From Gluconacetobacter aggeris (GTDB taxonomy: Bacteria; Pseudomonadota; Alphaproteobacteria; Acetobacterales; Acetobacteraceae): a stretch of DNA of 64,000 nucleotides. The position numbers and the translations under genes are program-made. Positions 35,641 to 44,867 of the stretch are shown piece by piece (the stretch's first letter is position 1; every line of letters starts with the position of its first letter). The DNA lies in NCBI RefSeq assembly GCF_014174395.1, contig NZ_JABEQD010000003.1, positions 310,001-374,000 of the forward strand, in the 5' to 3' direction. The notes under the pieces are model-generated. The model had not been told where the DNA came from, did no database searches, and saw only the letters and a program-made list of their open reading frames with translations.

Positions 35641-36371
35641 ATTTGATCAAACAGCTCCGTCACGAACTCTTACATCTCTCTCCTCGACCAAATGATCCCG
35701 GGTGCCGTTGATGTTGACGGCACCCGTATCCGGTACCTCGTCGCCGGCAAGGAGGGATCCCCTGTTGACCGCATCGCGGAGATACTGACACGCGAGCGCG
35801 GTGGTCCGATCAATGACTGCCGCCTTGAGGTCGCCCGCGCGCGGGATGCGATTCATTATTTTGCGCGCCAGAGGCTTGAAGAGCGGGTGATCCGCCGGAA
35901 CAACCATGAACTGATTGTCGAACAGCGCTATGCACAAGGCGTCGTGGTCGCGATCACGCCATGGAATCGACCGATGACCCTCCTTTCATTCAAGCTCGCA
36001 CCGGCGCTGATCACAGGCAACACGGTCATCGCGAAACCTGCGCCATCTACGCCACTCACAACGCTGTTGCTTGGTGAGCTCGCGGCTGACATTTTTCCTC
36101 TGGGAGTATTTCAAACAATCATCAATGCTAACGACCTTGGTCCGTTGCTCACCAGCCATCCGGATGTCGCCCATGTCAGCTTTACCGGCTCGACCGCGAC
36201 TGCAAAGGCGATCATGTCGTCCGTGGCAATAGCCTTAAGCGTTTCACCCTTGAGCTTGGGGGAAACGACGCCGCAATTGTAATTGACGACGTCGAGTGGG
36301 TCGCCGACAAGATCTATGCCACCGCATTTATTAATGCAGGGCAATTGTACTACGCAACTAAGCGCGTATAG
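35641..36371 (+). pseudogene. Aldehyde dehydrogenase, decayed
   Basis: Fragments of an NAD(P) aldehyde dehydrogenase: LDQMIPGAVDVDG near the start, then PVDRIAEILTRERG, YAQGVVVAITPWNRP, HPDVAHVSFTGSTATAK. A frameshift at about 36226 leads to RFTLELGGNDAAIVIDDVEWVADKIY, after which GQLYYATKRV is followed by a stop. Tyrosine replaces the catalytic cysteine (normally GQxC) and the last ~200 residues are gone. Internal deletion also joins the N-terminal segments. Confidence 0.8.
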
Positions 36372-36661
36372 TCAATCTCGATCTCCAGGGATAATTGAGG
36401 GTTTTGGTGTCAGAGACGTACCACGTTACTTCCAAAGTAACCATGCTTGAAAGACTTCACGCTTTCTGCCGGAAACCGAGATCATCGCACTTGTTGTCCG
36501 AACGTGCGGCCCAATATTCATCACCCCCCAACCAGAAGGACAGTTTTCATCTAACAAGTCGACCAACTCCGGATAAGTCCAGCCCCTAGCTTCACTATCG
36601 CAATCGAATGAAAAAACGGATCTGTCTCTCGTGGGCGGAGTACACACTGTCGGCCTCGCCA
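36372..36661. other. Non-coding stretch between ALDH relic and mocR1
   Basis: About 290 bp with no gene I can support. A 78-codon minus frame (36426-36662) abuts the mocR1 stop but has no recognisable motif or ribosome binding site. Confidence 0.45.
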
Positions 36662-38068
36662 TCAGACGATATCGTCGAAGCCGGGCGAACGTTTATGGCG
36701 CAACAGGTCGGAGACGCCTCGCAGAGAGACAGCGAGACTTTCTCGGCTCGTTGCACTTCCAAGAGCAATACGCGCGCGCTGGGGCGGCTCCCCCTCAACG
36801 GTGAAGACATTACTGGGCACCAGAGCAAGCCCCTGCCTGCGAGCGTATGAAACGAAATCGACGCTCCCCCACCAGTCTGGAAGCCTGAGCCAGACATGCG
36901 GGCCGTCCGGGTGCATGCAATGGCCGTTCCCCAGGATATCCCGTGCAATTTTCTGCCGGGCCCGCAATTCCGTTTGAATCGCTGCCAGGATGCTTGCGGC
37001 AGAACCGTTTTGCATCCATCGGGCCACGAGACTCGTCATCAACCCCGAATTCGTGAGGGAAAGCGCCCGAATGGCCGAACTCATTCTATGGGCCATGTCC
37101 ACGCCCGGTACCACGAGAAAGGCCTGCCGGAGTCCGGGCGACAATACCTTGGCCAGAGTGGAAACATAGAAGACATGCGCCGGGTCCAGACGCGCCATTG
37201 CGGGCAGGCCGTCCCGCAACAATAACCCGTAGGGATCGTCCTCCAGGATCGGAATTTGATGCGCTCGCGCAATTGCCAGAATCGCCTCACGCCGTTCCGG
37301 AGACATGGTCGCCGTGGATGGATTTTGGATTGTCGGCATGCAGTAGATGAGCTGCGGTCGGTGACGACGGCAGGCCTGATCGAACTGATCCGGTACCATT
37401 CCTTCCAGATCGCTATCGATACCCTTGAGCATGAGATGAAACTGAGCCGCGGCTGAGCGAATACCAGGGTAGGTGAACCGATCGGTGATAATCGTATCAC
37501 CGGGAGTCGTCAGGGTGGAGACGACGGCAGCAATGGCTGCCTGGGCACCTGGAACAACAAGAACCTCATCCTCATTGCGTTGCCCGAGCAAGGGTTCCAT
37601 CCAACGCGCCGCCAGACGGCGCTCCTCGGTGCTGCCGCCGGTAACGCGGTATGAAAGCAGGCCACTGAGTTCCTGCTTGCGGAGGAGATACGTCATATCC
37701 GCCTGGATCAATTGACCAAGAGCTGGTTCTTCGGGAATCGGCGGCAAATTCATCGTGAGATCGACGATGGCGCGACCAGTGTGACGCCAGCGTGTTTCTG
37801 TCGCCCCTACTTTCACGAATGTCCCGCGGCCGACGGTCGCCTCGATCAAGCCGCGTCGACGGGCCTCACTGAAGGCGCGCGTGACTGTCGTGAGGTCCGT
37901 ACCCAGAGCAGCGGCCAACTGGCGTTGGGGCGGAAGCCGATCCCCCTCATGCAGGAGACCTCTGCGTATGGAATCAGCCAAAGCATCGATAATCGAGAGA
38001 TAAATAGGCCCGGAGCCATGCTCGATATGGTGTTTCCAGTTGGATATCAGTTCAGCCGTGGACATCAA
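36662..38068 (-). CDS. MocR-type PLP-dependent transcriptional regulator 1
   Basis: A 468-residue GntR-MocR regulator. Residues 20-90 form a winged helix-turn-helix (LPPQRQLAAALGTDLTTVTRAFSEARRRGLIEATVGRGTF). The remainder is a fold type I aminotransferase domain with IYCMPTIQNPSTATM, DDPYGLLL and the PLP lysine in STLAKVLSPGLR. It is divergent from cioAB, with a 349-bp shared promoter region. Relatives include MpaR of Pseudomonas, encoded in a cyanide-responsive cluster. It is most similar to regulator 3 in layout ([19 protein letters not shown]). Confidence 0.92.
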   Translation of the reverse strand: MMSTAELISNWKHHIEHGSGPIYLSIIDALADSIRRGLLHEGDRLPPQRQLAAALGTDLTTVTRAFSEARRRGLIEATVGRGTFVKVGATETRWRHTGRAIVDLTMNLPPIPEEPALGQLIQADMTYLLRKQELSGLLSYRVTGGSTEERRLAARWMEPLLGQRNEDEVLVVPGAQAAIAAVVSTLTTPGDTIITDRFTYPGIRSAAAQFHLMLKGIDSDLEGMVPDQFDQACRRHRPQLIYCMPTIQNPSTATMSPERREAILAIARAHQIPILEDDPYGLLLRDGLPAMARLDPAHVFYVSTLAKVLSPGLRQAFLVVPGVDMAHRMSSAIRALSLTNSGLMTSLVARWMQNGSAASILAAIQTELRARQKIARDILGNGHCMHPDGPHVWLRLPDWWGSVDFVSYARRQGLALVPSNVFTVEGEPPQRARIALGSATSRESLAVSLRGVSDLLRHKRSPGFDDIV

Positions 38069-38417
38069 ATTCCCAAGTCAATCGCACACAAGTTGTCCGC
38101 CTACAATTCACGAATGTCACCATACAATCAAGGCCTAATTCACCATCCTTTGCCAGCACATACTGGGACGCTCCACGGGCGGATTAATATCAAAATTACG
38201 TTTTTATCCAATATGTTAATGAACATAGAAATCCGAACAGACTGGAAGAAGCTCGTCCGCGTGATGAGGCACGAAACGACGAGTCAACACGAATTCTTGA
38301 CCAAGACAATAGGAAGACATAATAAGGAGAATATGCGCGTATTGTATGAAATATGACCGGTTCCAATCTGCGCGGAGCGACAGAGAGACGACCGATCCGA
38401 CGAGAGGAGTCATTGCC
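38069..38417. promoter_or_regulatory. Divergent mocR1/cioA regulatory region
   Basis: This intergenic stretch carries CATAC at 38121 and 38159 and GTATG at 38344. A variant CTACAAT at 38101 lies 20 bp from the CATACAAT at 38121, two helical turns. The cioA Shine-Dalgarno AGGAG is at 38405-38409. The half-site matches those before Nit1C, serC, cyoA, hemA and mocR3. No coding feature is seen. Confidence 0.5.
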
Positions 38418-39815
38418 ATGTTGGGCCTGGACGCACTGGAACTGGCACGGATCCAGTTCGGATTCACGGTTTCCTTCCACATTATTTTTCCGGCCATTAC
38501 GATCGGTTTAGCCGCTTATATGGCGTGTCTGGAGGGATTGTGGGTCTGGAAGAAGGATCCCGTCTACCTTCAGCTTTGCCATTTCTGGTCGAAGATCTTC
38601 GCCGTTAATTTCGGTATGGGTGTCGTATCCGGCCTGGTCATGGCTTATGAATTTGGCACGAATTGGAGTTATTTCTCCGCCAAAGCCGGAACGGTGACGG
38701 GGCCACTCCTGACCTATGAAGTGCTGACAGCCTTCTTTCTCGAAGCAGGCTTCCTCGGGGTCTGCCTGTTCGGATGGGACAAAGTGGGCAAGGGGCTGCA
38801 TCTGTTCTCCACGATCATGGTCGCGATCGGCACAATGATCTCCGCGACCTGGATTCTGGTTTCGAACAGCTGGATGCAGACGCCAGTCGGATACAAGATC
38901 GTCGATGGTCGGGTGATACCCGTCGACTGGCTCAAGATTGTGTTCAATCCCTCTGTTCCCTACCGCTTCGCCCATATGGTGCTCGCCGCCTTTCTGGCAA
39001 CAGCATTGTTTGTCGGCGCGACGGCCGCGTGGCACCTGCTTCGCGGCAATCGGACACCCGCCATTAAGCGCATGCTGTCGATGGCCATGTGGATGATCCT
39101 GATTACTGCTCCGATCCAGATCGAAGTGGGCGACCAACATGGATTGAACACGCTGGAACATCAGCCCGCCAAGCTCGCAGCCATCGAGGGTCACTGGGCC
39201 AATGACGAAGGACAGGTGCCGCTGATCCTGTTCGGGTTGCCGGACATGGGCGCAGAGAAAACCCGATACCAAGTCGCCATACCGCATGCCGGCAGCCTTA
39301 TTCTGACTCATTCGTGGAACGGCAGCATTCCGGCGCTGAAAGACTTTCCGGCTGAAGACCGCCCCAATTCCACCATCGTGTTCTGGACGTTCCGCGTCAT
39401 GGTCGGGCTGGGTAGCGCAATGCTTCTTCTGGGCATCGTCGCCGCATTCGCACGGTGGCGCGGCCGTCTCTACGATCTGAAGGCGTTTCTGACCTTTGCC
39501 CTTGTCATGGGGCCGACAGGATTGATCGCGATCCTGGCAGGATGGTTCACGACGGAAATCGGGCGCCAGCCTTGGGTTGTCTACGGCGTACTGCGCACGA
39601 AAGACGCTGTCTCCAATCATTCGGTACCGATCCTCACCGCCTCGCTGTTGACCTTCGTCGTACTTTACGTATGCGTATTCGGAACCGGCGTTATCTACAT
39701 GATGAAACTGGCGGCTCAGGTGCCTGAGACCGTTCCGGACCATGGCCACGAGCTGCGCGATGACGAACGGCCCGCGCGCCCCATCTCTGCCGCACCGAAA
39801 CTCGGCGACCTGTAA
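38418..39815 (+). CDS. cioA: Cyanide-insensitive quinol oxidase subunit I (CioA/CydA)
   Basis: A 465-residue bd-type quinol oxidase subunit I. The start at 38418 matches the family N-terminus (LGLDALELARIQFGFTVSFHIIFPAITIG, with the haem b595 histidine). The quinol loop is short, as in the CIO class rather than E. coli CydA (522 residues). The conserved EVGDQHGLNTLEHQPAKLAA and GWFTTEIGRQPW segments are intact. The enzyme reduces O2 to water without proton pumping and tolerates cyanide. It is followed by cioB after 25 bp. Confidence 0.96.
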   Translation: MLGLDALELARIQFGFTVSFHIIFPAITIGLAAYMACLEGLWVWKKDPVYLQLCHFWSKIFAVNFGMGVVSGLVMAYEFGTNWSYFSAKAGTVTGPLLTYEVLTAFFLEAGFLGVCLFGWDKVGKGLHLFSTIMVAIGTMISATWILVSNSWMQTPVGYKIVDGRVIPVDWLKIVFNPSVPYRFAHMVLAAFLATALFVGATAAWHLLRGNRTPAIKRMLSMAMWMILITAPIQIEVGDQHGLNTLEHQPAKLAAIEGHWANDEGQVPLILFGLPDMGAEKTRYQVAIPHAGSLILTHSWNGSIPALKDFPAEDRPNSTIVFWTFRVMVGLGSAMLLLGIVAAFARWRGRLYDLKAFLTFALVMGPTGLIAILAGWFTTEIGRQPWVVYGVLRTKDAVSNHSVPILTASLLTFVVLYVCVFGTGVIYMMKLAAQVPETVPDHGHELRDDERPARPISAAPKLGDL

Positions 39816-39840
39816 TCATCAGTTCCAAGGAACCTGAAAA

Positions 39841-40854
39841 ATGGGTATCGATCTTCCCATCATCTGGGCGATCATCATAGCCTTCGGGGTACTGATGTAC
39901 GTCGTCATGGATGGCTTCGACCTGGGCATTGGCCTGTTGTTTCCATTCATTCCGGACCGCACGGAACGGGATACGATGGTCAATACCGTGGCTCCCGTAT
40001 GGGATGGCAACGAGACTTGGCTAGTCCTTGGGGGCGCTGGCCTGATGGCGGCGTTCCCGATCGTCTATTCCGTATTACTGAGTGCATTCTATATCCCGCT
40101 GCTGCTGATGTTGGCCGGGCTGATCCTGCGCGGCGTGGCGTTCGAATTTCGCTTCAAGGCAGACGAGGCTCACCGTCCCTTCTGGGACAAGGCTTTCATG
40201 GGAGGCTCGTTTCTGGCCACCTTCTGTCAGGGGATCGTGCTGGGAGCACTCGTCAACGGCCTCCATGTGACCGGTCCGTCCTATGACGGCGGAGCGTTCG
40301 ACTGGCTTTCACCTTTCAGCCTTTTCACCGGCCTTGCACTACTCGTTGCGTACGCCCTGCTCGGCGCAACGTGGCTGATGCTGAAGACGGAAGGTACGCT
40401 GCATGAACAAATGCGGCGCGTTTCACGCCCGCTCGCACTGGCCTTTCTGGGCTCGATCGCAATCGTCAGCCTGTGGACGCCGCTCCTGCATCAGGAAATC
40501 GCCGATCGCTGGTTTAGCATGCAGAACATGACTTTTCTCGCTGCGGTACCGGTTCTCGTCCTGCTGTTCGCGACAATTCAGCTGCGGAGCATCGGCAATC
40601 CGGCAGGCAACCATGCCGTGCCTTTTCTCATGTCCCTTGGGTTGATGCTGCTGGGCTATATCGGGCTCGGGATAAGCTTGTGGCCGAACATCATTCCCCC
40701 CGGCCTTTCTCTCAGAGACGCGGCAGCCCCGCCGGAAAGCATGGGTTTCGCGTTGGTGGGGGCCTTGTTCGTTACCCCCTTCATTCTGATCTACACTGCG
40801 TGGGCCTACTATGTCTTCCGCGGAAAGGTCCGTCACGGAGAGGGCTATCACTGA
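39841..40854 (+). CDS. cioB: Cyanide-insensitive quinol oxidase subunit II (CioB/CydB)
   Basis: A 337-residue subunit II with about eight hydrophobic helices. Family stretches are MYVVMDGFDLGIGLLFPF, VAPVWDGNETWLVLGGAGLMAAFP and RGVAFEFRFKAD. It supports CioA, and its stop overlaps the start of a small membrane subunit gene. Acetic acid bacteria use this oxidase as the low-coupling branch at high oxidation rates or low pH. Confidence 0.96.
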   Translation: MGIDLPIIWAIIIAFGVLMYVVMDGFDLGIGLLFPFIPDRTERDTMVNTVAPVWDGNETWLVLGGAGLMAAFPIVYSVLLSAFYIPLLLMLAGLILRGVAFEFRFKADEAHRPFWDKAFMGGSFLATFCQGIVLGALVNGLHVTGPSYDGGAFDWLSPFSLFTGLALLVAYALLGATWLMLKTEGTLHEQMRRVSRPLALAFLGSIAIVSLWTPLLHQEIADRWFSMQNMTFLAAVPVLVLLFATIQLRSIGNPAGNHAVPFLMSLGLMLLGYIGLGISLWPNIIPPGLSLRDAAAPPESMGFALVGALFVTPFILIYTAWAYYVFRGKVRHGEGYH

Positions 40855-40985
40855 TGCGCATCCTGCATAAACCACGCACTCAGTTCGGCTGGATGGTCAC
40901 TCTCTGGCTCGCCGGTGTCACCTGCATGGGTATTTTCGCAGGGGGCATGCACATCATCATGGCTGCCGTCGGTTTAACGCCATAG
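40854..40985 (+). CDS. DUF2474 small membrane subunit of the cio oxidase
   Basis: A 43-residue protein (MRILHKPRTQFGWMV...) with one hydrophobic helix (WMVTLWLAGVTCMGIFAGGMHII). It starts in a TGATG overlap with cioB, so translation is coupled. DUF2474 proteins follow CIO-type cioB genes and probably play the role of CydX. It is too short to be called by many annotation pipelines. Confidence 0.85.
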   Translation: MRILHKPRTQFGWMVTLWLAGVTCMGIFAGGMHIIMAAVGLTP

Positions 40986-41802
40986 GCGGCACGTGCCCAA
41001 ATGGCGGCTTATATTGCCAAAAGCAACTGACGCATTGTTAACCACCGCACTTGGTTCACCCTGACATCTGAGAGCGGTGGTCACGACCGGCAGCCAGGAA
41101 TTTCCGTCATTGCGGAAGCAAGCGGTGCCAGAAAGCCCAATCGGGCTTTCATCAAGGGCCTGGCCCGCTTGCCCTCCTTTCGTCGATCGATCCGGGATTG
41201 CTCTGCTCATGGCGCTTCCGCGCCACACGACGTCCTTATTCGCTATATCCACGGACATCGCTCCAATCGGGATCTTCGCCACGCCGCAATCCGGATACGG
41301 GCGCGCCCGTTGAAAGACATTGCGCGTTCAGCAACGCATCCCGCTACCTGGAGCTCTCTCTTGTCGCGTGAGTCGAGCTTGATGGCCCATAGGGTTATCT
41401 TGCGGCCTCTGGCGAAAGAACGTCCCTCCCGCCTCATCCGTTCGATCGTCGCGAATAACTTGACGGACATCTTTTGCTCCGCCTGTCTCCATCGCTCCTG
41501 ACAGTCACGTCGGACGCCCCCGCTGCCCGACCTCGCTGCCTGCACCCGGCACAAGACAGGCAGGGGTGGATCAGATGATCGAGCCTGACCTTCCGAACAC
41601 CAGCCGGGCCACATGGTCGAGGACCAGTCAGCCCGACAAGAAGGCGCCAATCAGGATAGATGCATGCATTTTTTCCAAGATGTACCCTTAAAAGGCATAC
41701 ATAAATATATGTTCTACGCTATTATAGCCATACACAGTGGCGACGACTCCGTGTGGCTGCGAGATCCGATCGTCTCTCCTACAAGGACAGAAGAAGGCCC
41801 AG
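40986..41802. other. Long intergenic region before serC-like gene
   Basis: About 815 bp with no recognisable gene. Several overlapping open frames exist on both strands (for example minus 41243-41650), but they lack family motifs and Shine-Dalgarno sites. The last 110 bp hold two CATAC half-sites and an AT-rich stretch, probably the serC promoter. The middle may be a relic too degraded to identify. Confidence 0.4.
41696..41733. promoter_or_regulatory. Paired CATAC half-sites 33 bp apart upstream of serC-like gene
   Basis: CATACATAA begins at 41696 and CATACACAG at 41729, the same orientation with 33 bp start to start. The same 33-bp spacing is found before cyoA (48647 and 48680). Directly repeated half-sites about three helical turns apart are typical of MocR targets such as GabR. 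The serC start codon is about 70 bp downstream. Confidence 0.5.
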
Positions 41803-42966
41803 ATGCAAAACTCGCTCCATCGACCTGAACGCAAGCCCGAAAATCCGCAATTTTCATCGGGCCCCTGCCGGAAACGGCCTGGTTGGTCGCCTGAGGTTCT
41901 GAATGCCGCCCTGTTCGGGCGCTCTCATCGTTCCGCGCAGGGCAAGGCCAAACTGAAAGAGGTTATCGATCTGACGCGAGAAATACTCGGTATTCCGGCA
42001 GATTACCGAATCGCGATTGTACCCGGTTCGGACACTGGTGCCGTCGAAATGGCACTGTGGAGCCTTCTCGGGCCGCGCGGCGTCGACATCTTCGTCTGGG
42101 AACATTTCAGTGGTATCTGGGCAACCGATATCACGACGGAGCTGCAACTGGCAGATTGCCGGGTATTCCGAGCCGACTACGGCGACCTCCCGGACTTGCA
42201 CCAAGCAGCACCCGATCGCGACATCGTCTTTTCCTGGAACGGGACAACGTCCGGGGTCCGTGTTCCAGATGGTGCGTGGATCGCCGAAGACCGCACCGGC
42301 CTGACGATCTGCGATGCGACATCCGCTGCTTTCGCCATGGACCTGCCTTGGTCCCGACTGGATGTCACCACGTGGTCCTGGCAGAAAGTCCTCGGCGGCG
42401 AAGGCGCCCACGGAATGATCGTCCTGAGTCCCCGCGCGGCCATCCGACTGACCGACCATTCGCCGCCCTGGCCGATGCCGAAACTGTTCCGCATGGTCAG
42501 CAACGGCCTACTGACCGAGGGCCTGTTTGCTGGCGAAACCATCAATACTCCCTCTCTCCTGGCCGTAGAGGACGCGATCGACGGACTACATTGGGCCCGC
42601 GATATCGGTGGAATTGCCGCATTGCAAAAGCGCTGCCAGCGTAATTTCGATCGTGCTGCGGAATGGGTCGCACGAAGCAACTGGTGCGAATTTCTTGCAA
42701 GACGCCCCGAGATCCGATCACAGACATCGATCTGTCTGAAGATCAACGACCCCACCCTCGATCCATCTGAATATCCGCAGATTGCCTCGGCTGTGGCACG
42801 CTACCTGGCCCGGGAGAACGTGGCATACGACGTCAACGCCTACCGAACGGCTCCTGCCGGATTTCGCTTCTGGGGTGGCGCAACGATTGAAACGGCCGAT
42901 TTGGCATGCGCCCTGGAATGGCTGGACTGGTCCTACCACGCAGTGCGCCAATCCATGCGAACCTAA
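41803..42966 (+). CDS. serC: Phosphoserine aminotransferase (SerC family)
   Basis: A 387-residue PLP enzyme of the SerC branch found in alphaproteobacteria and archaea. The N-terminus has the family FSSGPCRKRPGWS and FGRSHRSAQGK, and PLP is bound by Lys195 in TTWSWQKVLGGEGAHG. The ATG at 41803 is preferred over an upstream ATG because the conserved domain begins about 17 residues later. It converts phosphohydroxypyruvate to phosphoserine. Standing alone between oxidase genes and MocR genes, without serA or serB, it may be a specialised copy supplying serine or cysteine under the stress that activates this locus. Confidence 0.88.
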   Translation: MQNSLHRPERKPENPQFSSGPCRKRPGWSPEVLNAALFGRSHRSAQGKAKLKEVIDLTREILGIPADYRIAIVPGSDTGAVEMALWSLLGPRGVDIFVWEHFSGIWATDITTELQLADCRVFRADYGDLPDLHQAAPDRDIVFSWNGTTSGVRVPDGAWIAEDRTGLTICDATSAAFAMDLPWSRLDVTTWSWQKVLGGEGAHGMIVLSPRAAIRLTDHSPPWPMPKLFRMVSNGLLTEGLFAGETINTPSLLAVEDAIDGLHWARDIGGIAALQKRCQRNFDRAAEWVARSNWCEFLARRPEIRSQTSICLKINDPTLDPSEYPQIASAVARYLARENVAYDVNAYRTAPAGFRFWGGATIETADLACALEWLDWSYHAVRQSMRT

Positions 42967-42998
42967 TTCCGGACACCCCCACGATCCGAACGGAATCA

Positions 42999-44357
42999 TC
43001 ACGGTATAATAGTCTGCAAGCGAACCGACAAACGCGCGACATCCTCGATCGAAAATGATGAATCGAGCGGTATGCGGATTCCCTGATACGGTCTATTCGT
43101 TGAAAACATGATCCCGTCAGAATAATTAATTTTATTTTTGCGTATTATTTCCGATATATCTAAATATTTTTTCCGTCCATTGCAATTGATCCAAATATGG
43201 AATCCCGATATCTGACAATCCACTTCCTCCAATATACTCTCGGATACCGAGATACGCTCTTTCAAAATATTTCTGTTTTCCAATACTATTTTACAATACT
43301 CACCGCGGATAATCAGATCCGTCGCATAATGCAGTTCCCCTTCCTTCAAACCGGTTCCGATTGCGCTCAACGCGCCGATCAGGCGTTCGGACGCCGCAAC
43401 ATTGGGCGTCAAAACAAACGCGACCCGCAAGGCGCTCGACACTGATTTCGACATAGACGAAATATAGTAAGCGTAATTCCTTGCAAATACCGAAACCGGA
43501 ACGGTATCACCGGCAAACATCGCGCCATACGGGTCATCTTCGATAATCGGCACATGGTACCGACGGGCCAGGTTGGCTAGCTTTTCCCGCCGGTCATTCG
43601 GCAGAGTCGTAACACCGGGATTCTGGAATGTGGGATTGCAATATATCGCCTTGGGCGTCAACGTACCGAGCATATGCTCGAGATCATCAACGATCAGCCC
43701 GCTCCGATCGAGCTGGATCGGTATGATGGAGAGCCCGAGCTTACCCGCTATTGAATGAATTCCCGAATATGTCAGCTCTTCGGCGAAGATGACGTCTCCA
43801 GGTACCGTGAGGCTCTTCAAGACCGCATGAATGGCCTCGTGCCCTCCCCCCGTCGCCACAATGCGCTGGCGAGAAGCATCGGGGATTCGTTCCGCCAGCC
43901 ATCGGCCGGCGGCCTTTCGCAGGCGTCGATCGTCGAGAGTGACATCTGCTACGCGCGTGGCGGGACCAGCATGCCGCCTGGCCAGTTCTTCCGCCAGTAT
44001 TCCGCTCGTCGAACTTCTCGGCAACTGGTTCCTGAGCCTCGGAGGAGACACCGCAGCATCCGGTTCGACCCGTGCGGGAACGGGCAAGGCGTAGTAGGAT
44101 CCGGAACGCAGTGTCGTATAGATCAAACCACCGGACTCAAGCGCCCGATAGATCCTGTCAGTCAACGTCACCGACAAACCGAACCGTGCCGCCGTCACCC
44201 GTCGAGACGGCAGGCGCGTTCCGGGCAGTACGGTCTCCGAGGCCAAGACATCACTTAACCTGGAGATCAGACGGCCGATATCGTCCTCACCAGCAGCGAG
44301 GATGTCATGCAGCGGATCGACTATTCCGGGCATGGCAAACATATCGCTCATTGCCAT
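42999..44357 (-). CDS. MocR-type PLP-dependent transcriptional regulator 2
   Basis: A 452-residue GntR-MocR regulator, more distant from regulators 1 and 3. The winged helix is SETVLPGTRLPSRRVTAARFGLSVTLTDRIYRALESGGLI. The aminotransferase domain has YCNPTFQNPGVTTLP, EDDPYGAMFAGD and the PLP lysine in ISSMSKSVSSALR. Start ATG 44357 has AGGAAAG 5 bp upstream. The last third of the gene is notably AT-rich (IIRKNKINYSDG) compared with its GC-rich surroundings. It lies 153 bp downstream of cyoD, convergent with serC. Confidence 0.88.
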   Translation of the reverse strand: MAMSDMFAMPGIVDPLHDILAAGEDDIGRLISRLSDVLASETVLPGTRLPSRRVTAARFGLSVTLTDRIYRALESGGLIYTTLRSGSYYALPVPARVEPDAAVSPPRLRNQLPRSSTSGILAEELARRHAGPATRVADVTLDDRRLRKAAGRWLAERIPDASRQRIVATGGGHEAIHAVLKSLTVPGDVIFAEELTYSGIHSIAGKLGLSIIPIQLDRSGLIVDDLEHMLGTLTPKAIYCNPTFQNPGVTTLPNDRREKLANLARRYHVPIIEDDPYGAMFAGDTVPVSVFARNYAYYISSMSKSVSSALRVAFVLTPNVAASERLIGALSAIGTGLKEGELHYATDLIIRGEYCKIVLENRNILKERISVSESILEEVDCQISGFHIWINCNGRKKYLDISEIIRKNKINYSDGIMFSTNRPYQGIRIPLDSSFSIEDVARLSVRLQTIIP

Positions 44358-44510
44358 GTCTTTCCTCACCTCGCATCGCATCAATCCACCCCCGATGGGA
44401 AAATGCATCGACCGATTCGATGCCAGCAAAGGACAACAGAACAGGAAAGGCGACCAAAACACCGGAGCCGTCTCGGTGTCAGACATCCAATTCGGCTCCG
44501 GCTGGGATGT

Positions 44511-44867
44511 CTATTCGCGATGCACTGCGTCCATGACCGACATGCTCCTGGGCATCATGTTGACGTCCGCATTGTGCATGACCCATAGTGACAGGCCGAC
44601 GATGATCACGATCAGCGTCACCGTGAGGATCAGATAGACCGTGTTTTCGCGCTGTTCCGGCGCCAGACCCAGATGCATGAAGTAGTAAAGCTGCACGAGA
44701 AGCTGCGCGACACCGAAGAAAATGACGGCCGGCATAATCATATCATGAGGCACAACGTGCCCCATGACCGACCAGAAAGCCAGCACTGTCAAGACCAGCG
44801 ACAGGCCGAATCCGATGATACAGCGTCCCACCCCATGGCCGGTGGCAGGCGATGCGTCCTTATGCAT
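44511..44867 (-). CDS. cyoD: Cytochrome o ubiquinol oxidase subunit IV (CyoD)
   Basis: A 118-residue subunit with three hydrophobic helices (LSLVLTVLAFWSVM, MIMPAVIFFGVAQLLVQLYYFMHL, VYLILTVTLIVIIVGLSLWVM). The LVQLYYFMHL segment is typical of CyoD. The start ATG shares one base with the cyoC stop. CyoD assists assembly and copper binding of subunit I. No cyoE (haem O synthase) follows, so haem O must come from another locus. Confidence 0.94.
   Translation of the reverse strand: MHKDASPATGHGVGRCIIGFGLSLVLTVLAFWSVMGHVVPHDMIMPAVIFFGVAQLLVQLYYFMHLGLAPEQRENTVYLILTVTLIVIIVGLSLWVMHNADVNMMPRSMSVMDAVHRE

Noticed and set aside
36426-36662. 78-codon minus-strand frame next to mocR1
   Set aside because: No motif, no ribosome binding site and overlaps the mocR1 stop; treated as non-coding.
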